Positions 40,724 to 52,510 of a stretch of DNA of 64,000 nucleotides are shown piece by piece. Numbering within the stretch: the first letter of the stretch is position 1; the number at the start of each line of letters is the position of its first letter. This DNA comes from Cercophora sp. LCS_1 (taxonomy: Eukaryota > Ascomycota > Sordariomycetes > Sordariales > Lasiosphaeriaceae). A program made the translations under genes and the position numbers. The stretch lies in assembly GCA_036250225.1 (NCBI GenBank), contig JAPZLL010000005.1:1612001-1676000 (forward strand), read 5' to 3'. The notes beneath the pieces were generated by a model. It did not search any database, was not told where the DNA came from, and was given only the letters and a program-made list of their open reading frames with translations.

Positions 40724-41949
40724 GGTTGTAATTCATGAAAATTCCTTTTTTTTTTTTTTTTTTTTTTCACATGTGAATATTTTGGTGTTTAGGACAAAGT
40801 GCACAAGACGTGAAGACTCGAGCTGAGAACTTGGGCTTGTGCACAGCTCAGGCGTGTTTCGCCGGCACTTCAGCGTGCAGCAATGTTTATCGCCCAACGC
40901 CCAATAAGATAAGCTTTTGGGCTCCACCTGAAAGGCAGACATCGAGAATCTACAGCCAACTGTTCTGTTCATGTCGGGTTTTAGTTTGGGAACTTGGGAC
41001 CGTAAGGAAGCGTGCTGGAGAAAGCTTTGGTGCTCCCTTGGAATCTGAGACCCTAGGGACGGGGTTGCATTTGGACCTTTCCATACCCCTGCCACAACGT
41101 TCATTACCTACTAGACTTTGAAAAACAAAGGGAAAAAAGGAGTTGGTTGAAGCTGGGGATATTGGGTTAAAGTGGAATTAAGGGACGAGGCTTTCTATGT
41201 GTCGTGAAAGTCAAGTGACCTAGAGTCGACTGGCAGTCTTCACACCATGCTTGGAGTTCATTGATGAGGCCAGCGCCCCAGGGCATGAAACAAAAAACCC
41301 ACAATACAAGGAATGCCCCAGCCCTCAAGACGATTAGAACAGGCCGACTTCTCATATGAAAATTGCATGCACTAAACCGTCACAAATGTTCCAGTTGTGT
41401 GACCAGTGTTGCCAGAGACTTGCTGCCGGGCCCGCCATGCACGTTACAGGCAGGAGGTTGGAGGTTGTCTAGGTCAACCAGGTGTTTGTTTTGCCTCCTG
41501 AGAATTTACCCGCACTGTGTTGGCGCGCCTGTGCTTTGCGCCTGAGGCGCCAATGAGTCAATCCAAGTTGCACTGTCAGGCTGAAGAGTCACCTTGTGCC
41601 GCCTCGTATTCTCACTGTGCTGATGACCCCGCCAGCTGGCATCAACCCTCCTTCCCCGCCACAACCTAGATATCGGTGGTGGGGCAGGGCAGCATTCGAC
41701 CGCAAATCTTCCCAGTTTCTACCTTTGCTCGAGAAACTTTCCGGCGCAGAGAAGCCGAACGTCAAGTAACTACATCACCTCAATACGCCCACCTGCTTTC
41801 TCACGCCTGACTTACACAATACCATTGCAGTTTTCTCATCCCTTTTGTGCGATAGACAAAGACCATACCTAGTCCGAGCGCAATCCATAACCCCGCTATC
41901 ACTCCTGATCTGCGCAACATCAACCCAAGAACCAGCGCACACCGACAAC
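40724..41949. promoter_or_regulatory. Divergent region between Yrb30-like gene and SUP35
   Basis: About 1.2 kb without a supported gene. A T tract of ~22 lies at 40746-40767, just upstream of the Yrb30-like start, and on that strand reads as a poly(dA) element in the leader or promoter. The last ~200 bp are CA/CT-rich, as expected of the SUP35 5' leader. Confidence 0.5.
40746..40767. repeat. Poly(T) tract
   Basis: An uninterrupted run of about 22 T residues, 23 bp upstream of the Yrb30-like start codon. Poly(dA:dT) tracts commonly exclude nucleosomes at fungal promoters; it could equally be a slippage product. Confidence 0.75.
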
Positions 41950-44183
41950 ATGTCTAACAACGTCCAAGATTCGTGGGAGGATGACCCGGCCGCCCAGGAA
42001 GACAACCTAGCGCGCCAGGCGCAGCAGATGAACCTTGGAGGCCAGCAAGGCCAAGGATCTTTCCGACCAGGCGCCGCCAGCTTCCAGCCCGGAGCAGCGA
42101 GTTTCCAGCCCGGCCAGGCATATGCTGGTGGCGGCTATGTCCCCCAGTACGGACAGCAGCAACAATACTACGGAGGACAAGGGTATTACCCTCAATATGG
42201 TGGCCAGCAGGGCTACGGGCAGTATGGGCAGCAGCAGGGCTACGGCGGTGTCTACGGGCAGCAGGGCTACAACCAGGGATATGGTGAGTTTGGAGAACTT
42301 TAATATGCCAAAGCAGTGCTGATGGATGGCCCAGGCCAGTATCAAGGATACCAGCAGCAACAGGGATACGGCCAACCCCAACAGCAAAACCAACAACAAC
42401 AACAACCCCCCAAGGCCCCGACGATCGCGAAGCGCCAGGCCAACTCTCCTGCTCAACCCGATGCGTCCAAGCCCGCAGTTGCGAAAGAAAGTGGTGCGAA
42501 GGTTCTGAGCATTGGTGGCGACGCCAAGTCTAAGGCGAAGGTTCTCTCGATTGGCAGCACAGCGCCCGCGAAGGAGGAAGCGAAGAAGGAGGATAGCAAG
42601 AAGGACGAGGCCAAGAAAGAAGGGACAGCTGAAGCAGGGTCGAAGATCGCGGCGACCAAGGCTATTGAAAAGACGGACGCTAAGGCTAGCAGCGGCAAGA
42701 CCTCTCCTGCTCCCTCATCTGGACGGTCAAGCCCCTCTGCCAGCACCGGCCCCAAGGTCACCCGCGATGCCGACGCCGTCGAGAAGGAACAAGCCGCCGA
42801 TGTTGATGAAGAGACGCTCAAGGAAATCTACGGCAAGGAGCATGTCAACATTATTTTCATTGGCCACGTCGATGCTGGCAAGAGTACCCTCGGTGGCTCG
42901 ATCCTCTACTGCACAGGCATGGTTGACCAGCGTACCATGGACAAGTACAAGCGAGAGGCCAAAGAAATGGGTCGTGAGACCTGGTACCTGTCATGGGCCC
43001 TGGATCTCACTAACGAGGAGCGTTCCAAGGGCAAGACAGTCGAGGTTGGCCGTGGTTTCTTCGAGACAGAGAAGCGCAGATACAGTATCCTGGATGCTCC
43101 CGGGCACAAGACATATGTGCCCAACATGATTGGCGGTGCCTCCCAGGCTGATGTCGGCATTCTGGTCATCTCAGCACGCAAGGGCGAGTACGAAACTGGT
43201 TTCGAGAAGGGCGGACAAACCAGAGAACACGCCATGCTTGCCAAGACCCAGGGTGTGAACAAGCTAATTGTTGTTATCAACAAGATGGACGACCCTACTG
43301 TCGATTGGTCGCATGAACGCTACCTGGAGTGCACAACCAAGCTTTCACAGTTCTTGAAGGGAACCGGTTACAACCTGAAGACGGACGTTTTCTTCATGCC
43401 CATCGCTGCTCAGCAGACTATGGGCATCAAGGACCGCGTCCCCAAGGACAAGTGCCCGTGGTACGATGGACCCTCCCTCCTGGAGTACCTCGATAACATG
43501 CAGTCGCTCGACCGTAAGGTCAACGCGCCGTTCATGATGGCTGTGGCCGGCAAGTACCGCGACATGGGTACCATGATCGAGGGCAAGATTGAAGCTGGTG
43601 TCATCAAGAAGGGCATGACCCTGACCATGATGCCGAACAAGCAGAACGTTGATATTTCGGCCGTTTACGGAGAGACTGAGGATGAGGTCAACATTGCGCA
43701 GTGCGGTGAGCAGGTTCGCCTCCGTCTCCGTGGTATTGAGGAAGAAGAGATTCTCCCCGGGTTCGTCCTCTGTTCGCCCAAGCGCCTGGTGCACAACGTC
43801 TCGCAATTCGAGGCGCAGATTCGTATTCTTGACCTGAAGAGCATTCTCACGGCCGGCTTCAACTGCGTCCTGCATGTCCATGCCGCCATCGAAGAGGTCA
43901 CCTTTGCCGCGCTCCTTCACAAGCTGCAGAAAGGAACCAACAGGAAGAGCAAGCTGCCACCATCACATGCCAAGAAGGGGGATAGCATCATCGCCAGGCT
44001 GCAGGTTACCGGCGGCGCTGGGTCGGTGTGCGTGGAGAAGTTTGAGGACTACCCCCAGATGGGTCGTTTCACCCTTAGAGATCAGGTATGTACCACCATG
44101 GAAACTGAAGAGGGGCTCGGGCTAATCAGAACCAGGGTCAAACAATTGCCATTGGCAAGATTACAAAGCTTATCACCGAGTAA
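41950..44183 (+). CDS. SUP35: Translation termination factor eRF3 (Sup35)
   Basis: Exons 41950-42283, 42335-44085 and 44136-44183, 710 aa. Introns are 51 bp (GTGAGT) and 50 bp (GTATGT); the last 16-codon exon restores the family ending GQTIAIGKITKLITE. The N domain (~1-135) is Gln/Gly/Tyr-rich, with a tandem GAASFQP repeat and many QQGYG units, resembling the prion domain of yeast Sup35. A charged Lys/Glu/Ala/Ser-rich middle region follows (~155-280). The GTPase domain has GHVDAGKST (288-296), DAPGHKTYVPN from 365 and NKMD, then two beta-barrel domains. The APGHKTYVPNMI block distinguishes eRF3 from EF-1alpha and Hbs1. It forms the termination complex with eRF1 on the ribosome, hydrolysing GTP to promote peptide release. 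Its N-terminus contacts poly(A)-binding protein in other fungi, linking termination with mRNA decay. Codon use indicates high expression. Confidence 0.96.
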
Positions 44184-45089
44184 ATGGTGTTTGGTTTGGA
44201 GGCATCAATACCTTGATTCGGGCCGGGGTCAGCGATATGACACATGGCGATGGTAGCAGGTTAGGAAGCTTGTCTGGGTGGTGCTGAGCGTTGGGGACAG
44301 AGCCACATGGGCTTGGCATGGGCTCCTCCCCGTGCATGCATGTTTGCCCGGTAGATCGTCATTTACAATGCAAGTAAAAGTTATCTTTGAGTCATGTTTG
44401 ATAGGCTGTTTGGGTATTGTAGGTAGCGGGCCGTGTCAATGGCGATTGTGACGTCTCTTGCGGGTGAGAAGTTAAGAAACGGTCCCGATTTTGTCTTCTT
44501 ATGTACAGCTGGCAGCAGGAAGATTAACTAAGACAAGGCGGCTAGTGTGGTATCGATATTGTTCTCCTGCATCTTTCCCGGCACAGCTGGGCCATGAATC
44601 TGGAAGGTGCGGGGTGGGAGGGGACGGAGCAAGCGGGAGCGTCCGCATTTTCGGGTTTAGACGTGGGGTTTTGCATGATAGTCCACATCATCGCATGAGC
44701 AGTCTTTTTCATCTATTGCAACATATCTTCGAGACATTGGTGTGATTATCTCGTTCCAGTCATTTTCCAAGACCCCAAAGTCTATCCTCAAGCTGCGAAA
44801 CTCGGGTGGCCTGGAAAGGTTCAGAACACAACCCCACAATCTTGGAGGGGGAACCCGGACTCAACACCTCGACGTTATCTTTAGTTCCGCGGCTTCCAGA
44901 GACAAACCCAAAACCTTTGTTTGGACACTTCTTTTGATTTCTAGCCTCGTTGTGTCTGACAGCCATCACAAGAAAAACACACCTGAGTCGACACGACTCC
45001 ATCCCGATCGTACCTGACCGGATTTCCACCACTCACCCTAGCATCCAACATCCAGTCAGCTCCCTCAAATAAGAAACCCCTGCTTGATC
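44184..45089. other. Intergenic, no gene seen
   Basis: 906 bp between two plus-strand genes: SUP35 3' UTR and the promoter of the SDR gene. Nothing else was recognised. Confidence 0.5.
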
Positions 45090-46121
45090 ATGAACACCGG
45101 GCAAAATGCCAACCTGACCGGCCTCGATGTCGCCAACCTCTTCTCGGTCAAAGACCTCGTGGCCCTCGTGACCGGCGGTGGCACCGGTACCATCCCTCTC
45201 CCTCTTCTTTTCCCTCATGATGAAACTCATTGTCCGCAGGAATTGGCCTTATGATGGCCAAAGCCCTAGCCGACGCCGGAGCAGCCCGCGTCTTCATTAT
45301 TGGGCGGAGGATGGACGTCCTCGAGCAGGCAGCCAGCCAGATCAACCGGCCCGGCGTCGTCGTGCCGCTGTACTGCGATGTCACATCCAAAGTATCACTG
45401 GAGTCCGTCGTCAGTGTCGTCCAGAGCGACACAGGGTTCCTCAACCTGCTTGTGTGCAATGCTGGCGTCGGCGGGCCGCAGGTCAAACCGCCTGGTCCGG
45501 AGACATCGCTCGATGAGTGGCGGGATCAGCAGATGGCGGTCGATATGGAGGATTGGACGGATACGTTCAAGGTCAACACGACTAGTGTGTGGTATACGAC
45601 CATGGCGTTTCTCAAGTTGTTGGACCAGGGCAACAAGCAGGGGAATCTGGGGTGGACGTCGCAGGTTGTCGTGACGAGCAGCATCGGCGGCTTTAACAAG
45701 CGGGCGCCTGGGGGTTGGGCTTATGGACCGAGTAAGGCGGCTGCTACGCACGTGGCGAAGATGCTCAGCAATACACTGCCCAAGTGGGGGATTAGGGCGA
45801 ATTGCCTTTGTCCTGGATGTAAGTTGGAGATGGTGGGGGTAAGATAAGGGGTGGATTTGGTTTTTTGACTGATATGTGTGTGTGCTAGTGTTTCCGAGCG
45901 AGATGGCGGCGCCGATCGTACAGGCTGCTGGAGGTTCGATGACGGGAGGAGGGTTGATCCCGATGGCTACGAACCAAGTACCGTTGGGTAGGATGGGCGA
46001 CGAGACTGACATGGCTGGTCAGATCCTCTATCTTGCCTCGAGGGCTGGGGCTTATTGTAATGGCAACGTGATAGTGGTGGATGGAGGACGCTTGGGGACG
46101 TTTCCGAGTACGGGGTACTAG
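45090..46121 (+). CDS. Short-chain dehydrogenase/reductase (SDR)
   Basis: Exons 45090-45186, 45240-45818 and 45889-46121, 302 aa, with introns of 53 bp (GTACCA...CGCAG) and 70 bp (GTAAGT...GCTAG). The first intron splits the coenzyme-binding glycine motif. The classical SDR features are complete: TGGGTGIG (28-35), CNAG (105-108), the catalytic serine in VVTSSIGGF (~179-180) and YGPSK with Tyr194 and Lys198. The C-terminal GNVIVVDGGRLGTFPSTGY is usual for the family. An insertion of ~20 residues after NAG (PQVKPPGPETSLDEW) separates it from the shortest family members. It should be a cytosolic NAD(P)(H)-dependent oxidoreductase. Substrate cannot be told from sequence, and there is no biosynthetic cluster around it. 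Confidence 0.9.
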
Positions 46122-46361
46122 GCACAATCGTCAGGCAACGGCGACGAGGGATCCGAAGCAGAATTGCCGCCCAACGTCCAGGGATCCAGAGGAGGAGAAA
46201 TGTCGGGTAGAACGGAGACGAGAGTGGTTGAACCGTTGGGCAGTGAGATGGGTGGTGGGGGTTCGCCGGAAAGGACGGAGACACTAGCAGCGAGCACACC
46301 GCGTTGGGATCCTGAGGGCGGTGGTGCGATAGTTGGAGATTAGTTTTCTCCTGGCAGACAG

Positions 46362-46625
46362 ATGGAGTCACCCGACCCCATGGAGGAGGAACCAGATGCG
46401 GTGGACGGAGTGGTACATGCCATCGTTGCCATCGTTGATGATGTGGAGCCGGACACCATTGGCGATGTAGAGTGGGACACTGTCAGCAATGTGGCGCTAG
46501 AGACCGTCGACGATGTGATGCGGGGCACCGTCGACAATCTCGTTCCTCTGGATTACAGTGAGTGGTGTGGTGAGTGTTTGTTCGGCACAGGAACGTGTTG
46601 TATAGGTGAACCTGTTTGGTGGTGA
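46362..46625 (+). CDS. Possible small protein with 8-residue repeats
   Basis: An 87-codon frame starting MESPDPMEEEPDAVDG. Its centre reads as four degenerate 8-aa units, DVEPDTIG, DVEWDTVS, NVALETVD and DVMRGTVD, from a 24-bp tandem DNA repeat. The end is Cys/Trp/Gly-rich (ECLFGTGTCC, EPVWW). It lies 240 bp after the SDR stop on the same strand. It may be a small gene, or simply a minisatellite in a 3' flank that happens to be open. No family is recognised. Confidence 0.2.
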   Translation: MESPDPMEEEPDAVDGVVHAIVAIVDDVEPDTIGDVEWDTVSNVALETVDDVMRGTVDNLVPLDYSEWCGECLFGTGTCCIGEPVWW

Positions 46626-47238
46626 CCCAAGTAAACAAAATGCCAGGGGCGTTTTGGGTTGACTGAAGCGAATTTCACATGGACACAATGAGCAAGAACC
46701 AGCGCAGCAGTTTTATACAACATGAACTTTTACTTTCTCTCCGCGTTGGTCCGTATGCAGGCCTATACGGAATAATTCATGATCACTCTCGGTTAGAACT
46801 AGATGGATCAACTACAAGTGAGATCGCTTACTTGTACCGGCCTTGGTGGCTCCCCCCATCCTCATCCGAGTCTCTGTTGGCTTCTGTTGAGCACCTCCCT
46901 TCTCACCGAACATCCACTTTCCGTCTTGGATGTATATGTGCTGCTCTTGGTGACAAACGTTCCAGAGGGGCACCGGTTACTCACGGCGATCCAATGGCAA
47001 TACATCTTGAAGACAGCCTGCGCAAGGGGGCCTCCGAGGAGTGTAGCATCGACTTCTGGGACGGTGCGTGGTAGAGGCTGTACCAGCGGCAGCCTTTGCT
47101 GTACTAGCCTTCGTGTCGATCGTCGGTGAAGCCTTTTCGGGCCTATCCACGCAGTCCTGGAGACGTTCCGCCTGTTGCAAACTCTCTCGCTGGACCAAGA
47201 GGACCTTTTCACAGGACCGGAAAGACTACGTCCGGCCG

Positions 47239-47258
47239 GTAGGTAGGTAGGTAGGTAG
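47239..47258. repeat. Tetranucleotide microsatellite (GGTA)n
   Basis: Five GGTA units in tandem. Confidence 0.85.
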
Positions 47259-47787
47259 CAGACAGAGTATTTTGGATGATAACCGAACCTTTTTGGTTGC
47301 TTGACCTCATAGGGCTATTTGTTCCCCCAATACCCCTGGATGGTCCAGCCCTAACAGAAACAGTCCGATACACGCCGTGGTGTCTCTCGGTGGGATTAGT
47401 TCGCCCGAATCGCTAGTTGCATGTTGACCCAAGCACGCAGTCTGCGACAGTTACTTCCAGGTTTGGGACGACGTCAACCCAGGTACCTTAGTAAACCAAA
47501 CCTGAGGATGAATCAAGGAAAGTCCTGTCATCTTGCACCCCCCAATAGCCTTGCCAGTGCTGGCTTCATCTCATTGAGGCGATGCATCCGTGACAAACCA
47601 AAAAAAAAGCCAAATGCAACTAAATGACGTGACGGACACGTCGTTGAGCGCCTTGACTATCCGGCAGGTGCACTTCATAAGTGCCAATTTGCACCTGCTC
47701 AGTACGCTGGGGTGCAATTGTCAAACTTTGGCAGACTCTCACGACCGTCATAGGGGGTAAATCCAAGTCATTTCTTCAACAATCGCA

Positions 47788-47884
47788 GGTGGTTTGGCCG
47801 AGCGGTCTAAGGCGCTACGTTCAGGTTCATAGAACTCAGTTTCGTAGTCTCGCAAGAGGCGTGAGTTCGAATCTCACAGCCATC
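47788..47884 (+). tRNA. tRNA-Leu(CAG) with intron
   Basis: Cloverleaf drawn by eye: acceptor stem GGTGGTT pairs with AGCCATC (two G-U pairs). The D arm is GCC...GGC with the loop GAGCGGTCTAA. The anticodon stem is CTACG/CGTAG. The T arm is GTGAG-TTCGAAT-CTCAC. Anticodon CAG is at 47822-47824, reading CUG as leucine. A ~16-nt intron follows position 37, the standard site, and contains AGAACTC. A variable arm of about a dozen nt (TCTCGCAAGAGGC) fits a class II tRNA such as Leu. The T-run ~15 nt downstream (47897-47903) would terminate RNA polymerase III. Confidence 0.95.
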
Positions 47885-50800
47885 AATTGTTCATTAATTT
47901 TTTTCTTGCTCTTTTTCTCTCTCTCTTTCTTTCTCTCGCGAGAGTGTGGATGTCTTTAGTGGGTTCTATGGTTCTTTGTGTTTGTAGTGCGCTTTGACTA
48001 TCGTCCAGGGGGCGGTTTTGGTGTCGTGCAGGACTAAAAGGCGAAACTGAGCATTCAGACCAGAAATTGCAGGCGAGCTTGGGCCATTGCATGATGACCG
48101 CAATGGAAAAATGAACAACAAGTCGACACACTTTTTTGAAGCGAATTCAACCGGCCATATTTGATTTCAGAAAGCCAAATACTCAGGGGCTCTCTTCAAA
48201 AATTGGGGATATGGTATGCTAATGCAGATGGGTAGAATGGTGCTGCTGTGCGATATCAAAACGGCCCCTGCACGATTGGCCAGGTCTCGGTTTGTGCCGG
48301 CTCACCGCTGGTGGACCGGACCTGACTTGGTTGACCGCCGCCGATCCGCTTTTCGGGGCGGGAGTTTTCGGGTGCTCCGACAAGGCATTGTGCATTCGAT
48401 GTGTGTGAAGCGAACTTGCTGACCGTCAGCCTTGCCAGCACACCAACACTGATATCAACAACATTTTCTCTTGTTTCAATTTTTCCTTCACTTCCCCAAC
48501 AAGATCGGTCGTCCGGACGGATATCGGGCGGTTGGTAGTGTGGTTGGGAGCTGCCGGTCTGATTGTGGACTGCGGGTCTCGGGCCTGGGGGGTTGGTCGT
48601 CGTTGATTACCCGAAAGACCCTGAGCTGGGGGTTTCCGTCAAGGGCACCACCGATATCCGCCGCGCGCCCGCGATGGTTGTTATCCACCTTAAGTCCGCT
48701 AAAATTACGATTGCGGAGGGAATCATAGGTCGGTCCTGAGGGCTAGGAACTCCCTTCGGGAGTGGCATTGAGGAGAAATTGGGGTCGGGCGGTCTCGCGA
48801 GGTTCCATGCGTGGGACTGGGGTCTTCGGGCGCTTCTTGGCAGACGTCCAGGTGTTGATGGTGGATCTTCGTCGCCAGCTTGTCCGCTCTGGGATTAATG
48901 CCCCGAGTGGGTTTGCTGACGTCACTGCAGGCACTGGAACGAGGACATCCCTCTCCCAGGGCGCTCAACTCGTCATTCGGACCTTTCCGAGAGTTTCTGA
49001 TCGCAAGTTGGGCCGATGTAGAAGAGCTGTATCGCTGGCATTGACAAAACACCCAGAGGCGCCTTGCCGCGTTGCTTCTTGCTGCACGCTGCCCGATTCT
49101 TTTTCATGTGTCGCCGTCCTGTGCTTAGCCTCGCTTATCGATAGAGCCGAATGCGCGACCCCGCAATTCATTGCAGCAGCAGAGACGGGTGGGACGCAGC
49201 AAGATGGGTCTCGTTCGGGTGGATCGCGTTGTCTGAAACAGCCCGGTGTAAGTGATAACATCAACCAAGGCTGGATGGGTACGCGTCTCGAGTTCAAGTA
49301 CACGAGGGCTACACCCAGAGCCTCAAGTTCCTGCAAGGCACCCCGCCGTGGCGGAATAAGAACACCATCTTGTAGGCAAGGGACAAGCATGTTCGCCGAC
49401 CGGCTATGAGCGAGAGCTGACGGGGAGCGCCTCGTGATGGAGGGTAGAGGAGGGGAAATGCTGTACATGATCTTGCTGGCGGTTCGCTGAAGGGACGGCC
49501 TGGCCAAAGGGGACTGCATAACCAGCTGTACCCCTCTTTGCGCCAGTACATAGACTTCTATTTCACGGGACGAGGGTTGTTGCGGAGGTGGCTTGCTGCC
49601 ATTGTGGCTGGGTGTCTCTTGCCGGCGCGCTGTAACTTGAGGGTTGACGAGGATTCGGTCGCTAGCTCAAATACGTGGTTTGTTGTCGTCTTTGAGCTCT
49701 TAGGAAATATGGGACAAGGTTGTCCTTTTTGAACTGACCGGGAGGGATGAGAGGCAGTTGTGACCTGGTCATACCTCACACGAGGTCCAAGTACCGAGGG
49801 CCGGTCGACCCCGCCTTCCCGCTTCAGATGCCAAAGACGAAATGCATGGACTCTGCAATAAGACCCTTTCCGCCCGTGGATGTCCTCCCTAGGTAGCCCG
49901 AGATTATTGCGAGATGCGCCGAGGTGAGGTTTGGCCATTGTTGGAGGGGTGTACAGTGACCTCGTCTGTCTCTTCAGTCATGCTTCAGACGGGAAGCAGC
50001 CACCAAAGTCACACATCTGGGGTAACGGCAAGTACGTACAAGCTGGGGCATCCATCCATAAATACAAGCCTATTTGCCCGCTTAAGCTTGATCTTTGGCG
50101 TGGCCTCCTTTGTGTGACATTCCTTGTCCTCCCGACCCCGCGTCAGGAACCAAAACTTCGTCTCCCCCGTCCGCCCTCAACAAAAACTGCATCTTTTGGA
50201 ATCTCTTTCCTTGTCTTGCTCTCTCTTCCGCAAATTTGTCTTCAGTCACCCTATCCCGCCCAAGATACAGCGCCCCTTGTTGCATCATCGACACTGTCTC
50301 GGCACTCATCGGGTCCCTTCGACCGGCCGAACTGAGCACGCGACCCCGCTCCTCCGAGCCGATCGCCGCGCATCCCTACGCAAACGTATAGGAGAGAAGA
50401 CCTGGGAACGAGGATCATTTGTCGCCTCCGCTCTTGTCCACTGCAACACCAGTTTCCTTTTGCTATCGCAATTGTGTAAGTGTCAAGCTACGCTTCAACG
50501 TTTCCGGGGTTTGTTGGGATCGCAAGTGCTTGCCACACCTATTTCCGGCTCGGCTGGGGAAGCCCCACAATGGCTTGGCGCCCGCTTCGTCCCCAAGCTT
50601 TCCAGAATCCCGCAACTTGCAGCCGGACGTTCTCGCGGTTCCCGACGCCTCCCGGCCGATGGCGTTGATGGCTGCTCAACAATGCCGACCCTTGACTCCT
50701 GAGAACGAGCTAGCCATTAGACCCTGGCAAGCCGAGTGCCGCTGCGGACGGGACAATGTGACGGCATGGACGATGTCTCTCTGGCATCCGCCCGACCAGC

Positions 50801-50972
50801 CGGTTTACCGTGCAAGACAGGGGCTAACTCGTGGTCTCGCGCAGCTCGCTGTTTCCAACCTCTCGCGGCGCGGCTTATAACTAGGAGAGGCGGGACGCTC
50901 ATCTAGAGACTTTTTGGTTAGCAGTCTCATTTTGCCCTGTACCCAGCGTTTGTCTTGCGCAACACTCTAACA
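47885..50972. other. Gene-poor 3.1-kb stretch
   Basis: Apart from the tRNA terminator at the left edge, nothing is supported. Frames of 60-215 codons overlap on both strands, without recognisable domains or splice chains. The last several hundred bases should contain the carrier-gene promoter and leader. Confidence 0.5.
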
Positions 50973-52010
50973 ATGGCTGCCGCAGTACACTCCCCAACCA
51001 GCGCAGTGATGGGTCCGGCTGCGGGCATTCCCGGCGACAAGGCTGCCATTGCCAATGACTTTCTCCATACTCCTTTCATGCGGGCGGCCCTCCCGTTCAT
51101 CAATGGAGGGCTGAGTGGCATGGTTGCCACGACCGTCATCCAACCTGTAGACATGATCAAGGTCCGCATTCAACTCGCCGGCGAAGGCAAGGCGGGCGGT
51201 CCAAGACCGACGGCCGCCTCGGTGACACGCGAGATCCTGGCCAGCGGCAAGGCCCTCGACCTTTACACTGGCCTTTCGGCTGGCCTTCTCCGACAAGCCG
51301 TATACACGACCGCCCGTCTCGGTTTCTTCGACACCTTCATGGACAGCCTGAAGTCTCGCGCCAAGGCAAAGGGGCAAGAAATTGGCTTCAAAGAAAGAGC
51401 GACGGCTGGTCTCACCGCCGGTGGTCTTGCCGCAATGATTGGCAACCCTGCGGACCTGGCCCTTATTCGAATGCAAAGCGATGGCTTGAAGCCATTGGCG
51501 GAGCGGAAAAACTACAAGTCAGTATTCGATGCCCTTGGTTCAATTGCGAAGAGTGAAGGTGTCGGAGCTCTTTGGGCCGGTGCTACACCAACAATTGTTC
51601 GAGCAATGGCACTCAACTTTGGTCAATTGGCCTTCTTCAGTGAGACCAAGGCGCAATTAAAGAAGAGAACGGAGTGGTCTGGTAATGCGCAGACTCTCGC
51701 CGCCAGCGCCACTGCTGGATTCTTCGCTTCATTCTTTTCGTTGCCATTCGACTTCGTCAAGACTCGCCTCCAAAAGCAGTCCAGGGGACCCGATGGCACA
51801 CTCCCATACAAGAGTATGGCAGACTGCTTCGCCAAGGTGACAAAACAAGAGGGCATCCTCAGATTCTACCGCGGGTTTGGTACATATTACGTGCGCATTG
51901 CCCCACATGCGTAAGTTGCCTCTGCTGATGTCCTGTTGTTCCCGTTGCTGATTTGATTTAGGATGGTAACTCTTATCGTGGCTGATTACCTCGGGTGGCT
52001 CACCAAGTGA
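50973..52010 (+). CDS. Mitochondrial carrier, oxoglutarate/malate type
   Basis: Exons 50973-51910 and 51962-52010, 328 aa; the 51-bp intron starts GTAAGT and sits just before the last 16 residues. The start is the ATG in context ACAATGGCT; 18 nt of open frame precede it. Three mitochondrial-carrier signatures mark the three repeats: PVDMIKVRIQ (~58-67), NPADLALIRMQ and LPFDFVKTRLQ. Each begins the odd-numbered helix of a two-helix unit, six membrane helices in all. The second signature, PADLALIRMQ, and the following RKNYKSVFDAL are characteristic of the oxoglutarate/malate carrier (SLC25A11) and the related dicarboxylate carriers. It should exchange 2-oxoglutarate for malate or similar dicarboxylates across the inner mitochondrial membrane. 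The ~30-residue N-terminal extension is unremarkable. Dicarboxylate carrier is the main alternative. Confidence 0.92.
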
Positions 52011-52510
52011 TGTTCTGATCACTTGGTATGGTTTTCTTTCCTCGCGGCTGTTGGACTGCATCAAGATGATTTTGTGGCGTTCTGGCGGCATTGCTGTTCA
52101 TGAGAATAGCCTTTGTTTGGTGGATCCCTGTTTAGTATACCTCAAGTCTTGCGAGACCACTCCAGTTCATAGTAGAATGATGGAAATGCGTATGTGTGCG
52201 TGCGATGTGCTGGATGTTGTGAGGTGACAATCGTGGTGTTGAGGAAATTTTGCGCCGAAGTCGGAAATATCCGTTGTTGCCCCACCGTTGCTTTTTCGGT
52301 GGGGCGAGGTAACAATACCTACCCCTGTGCAGTGCAAGCTCCCTTTCCGCGTTGGAAGTCGCGAGGCTGAGAGGGGCGTGCTCTTTCTTTGATCCCGGCC
52401 CCAAGCTTCTGGCGCATTGTCGTTGACAACCAGTCTTTTGGATTCGCAGATCCCTTGGAACCATTGGAAATAGCGTCGCCTAAAGACGAAAATGTGACAG
52501 GAGATGCGCA
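52011..52510. other. Intergenic between carrier and PAN2
   Basis: 500 bp between two plus-strand genes; presumably the carrier 3' UTR and PAN2 promoter. No other feature seen. Confidence 0.5.

Larger units (their letters stand above)
46122..47787. other. Gene-poor stretch downstream of the SDR
   Basis: No recognised gene. It contains a short frame with a 24-bp repeat (46362-46625) and a GGTA microsatellite (47239-47258). Other frames (46680-47250) overlap one another without splice logic. Confidence 0.5.

Noticed and set aside
46680..47250. Chain of small frames that might form an intron-rich gene
   Set aside because: No junction produced a recognisable or longer continuous product.
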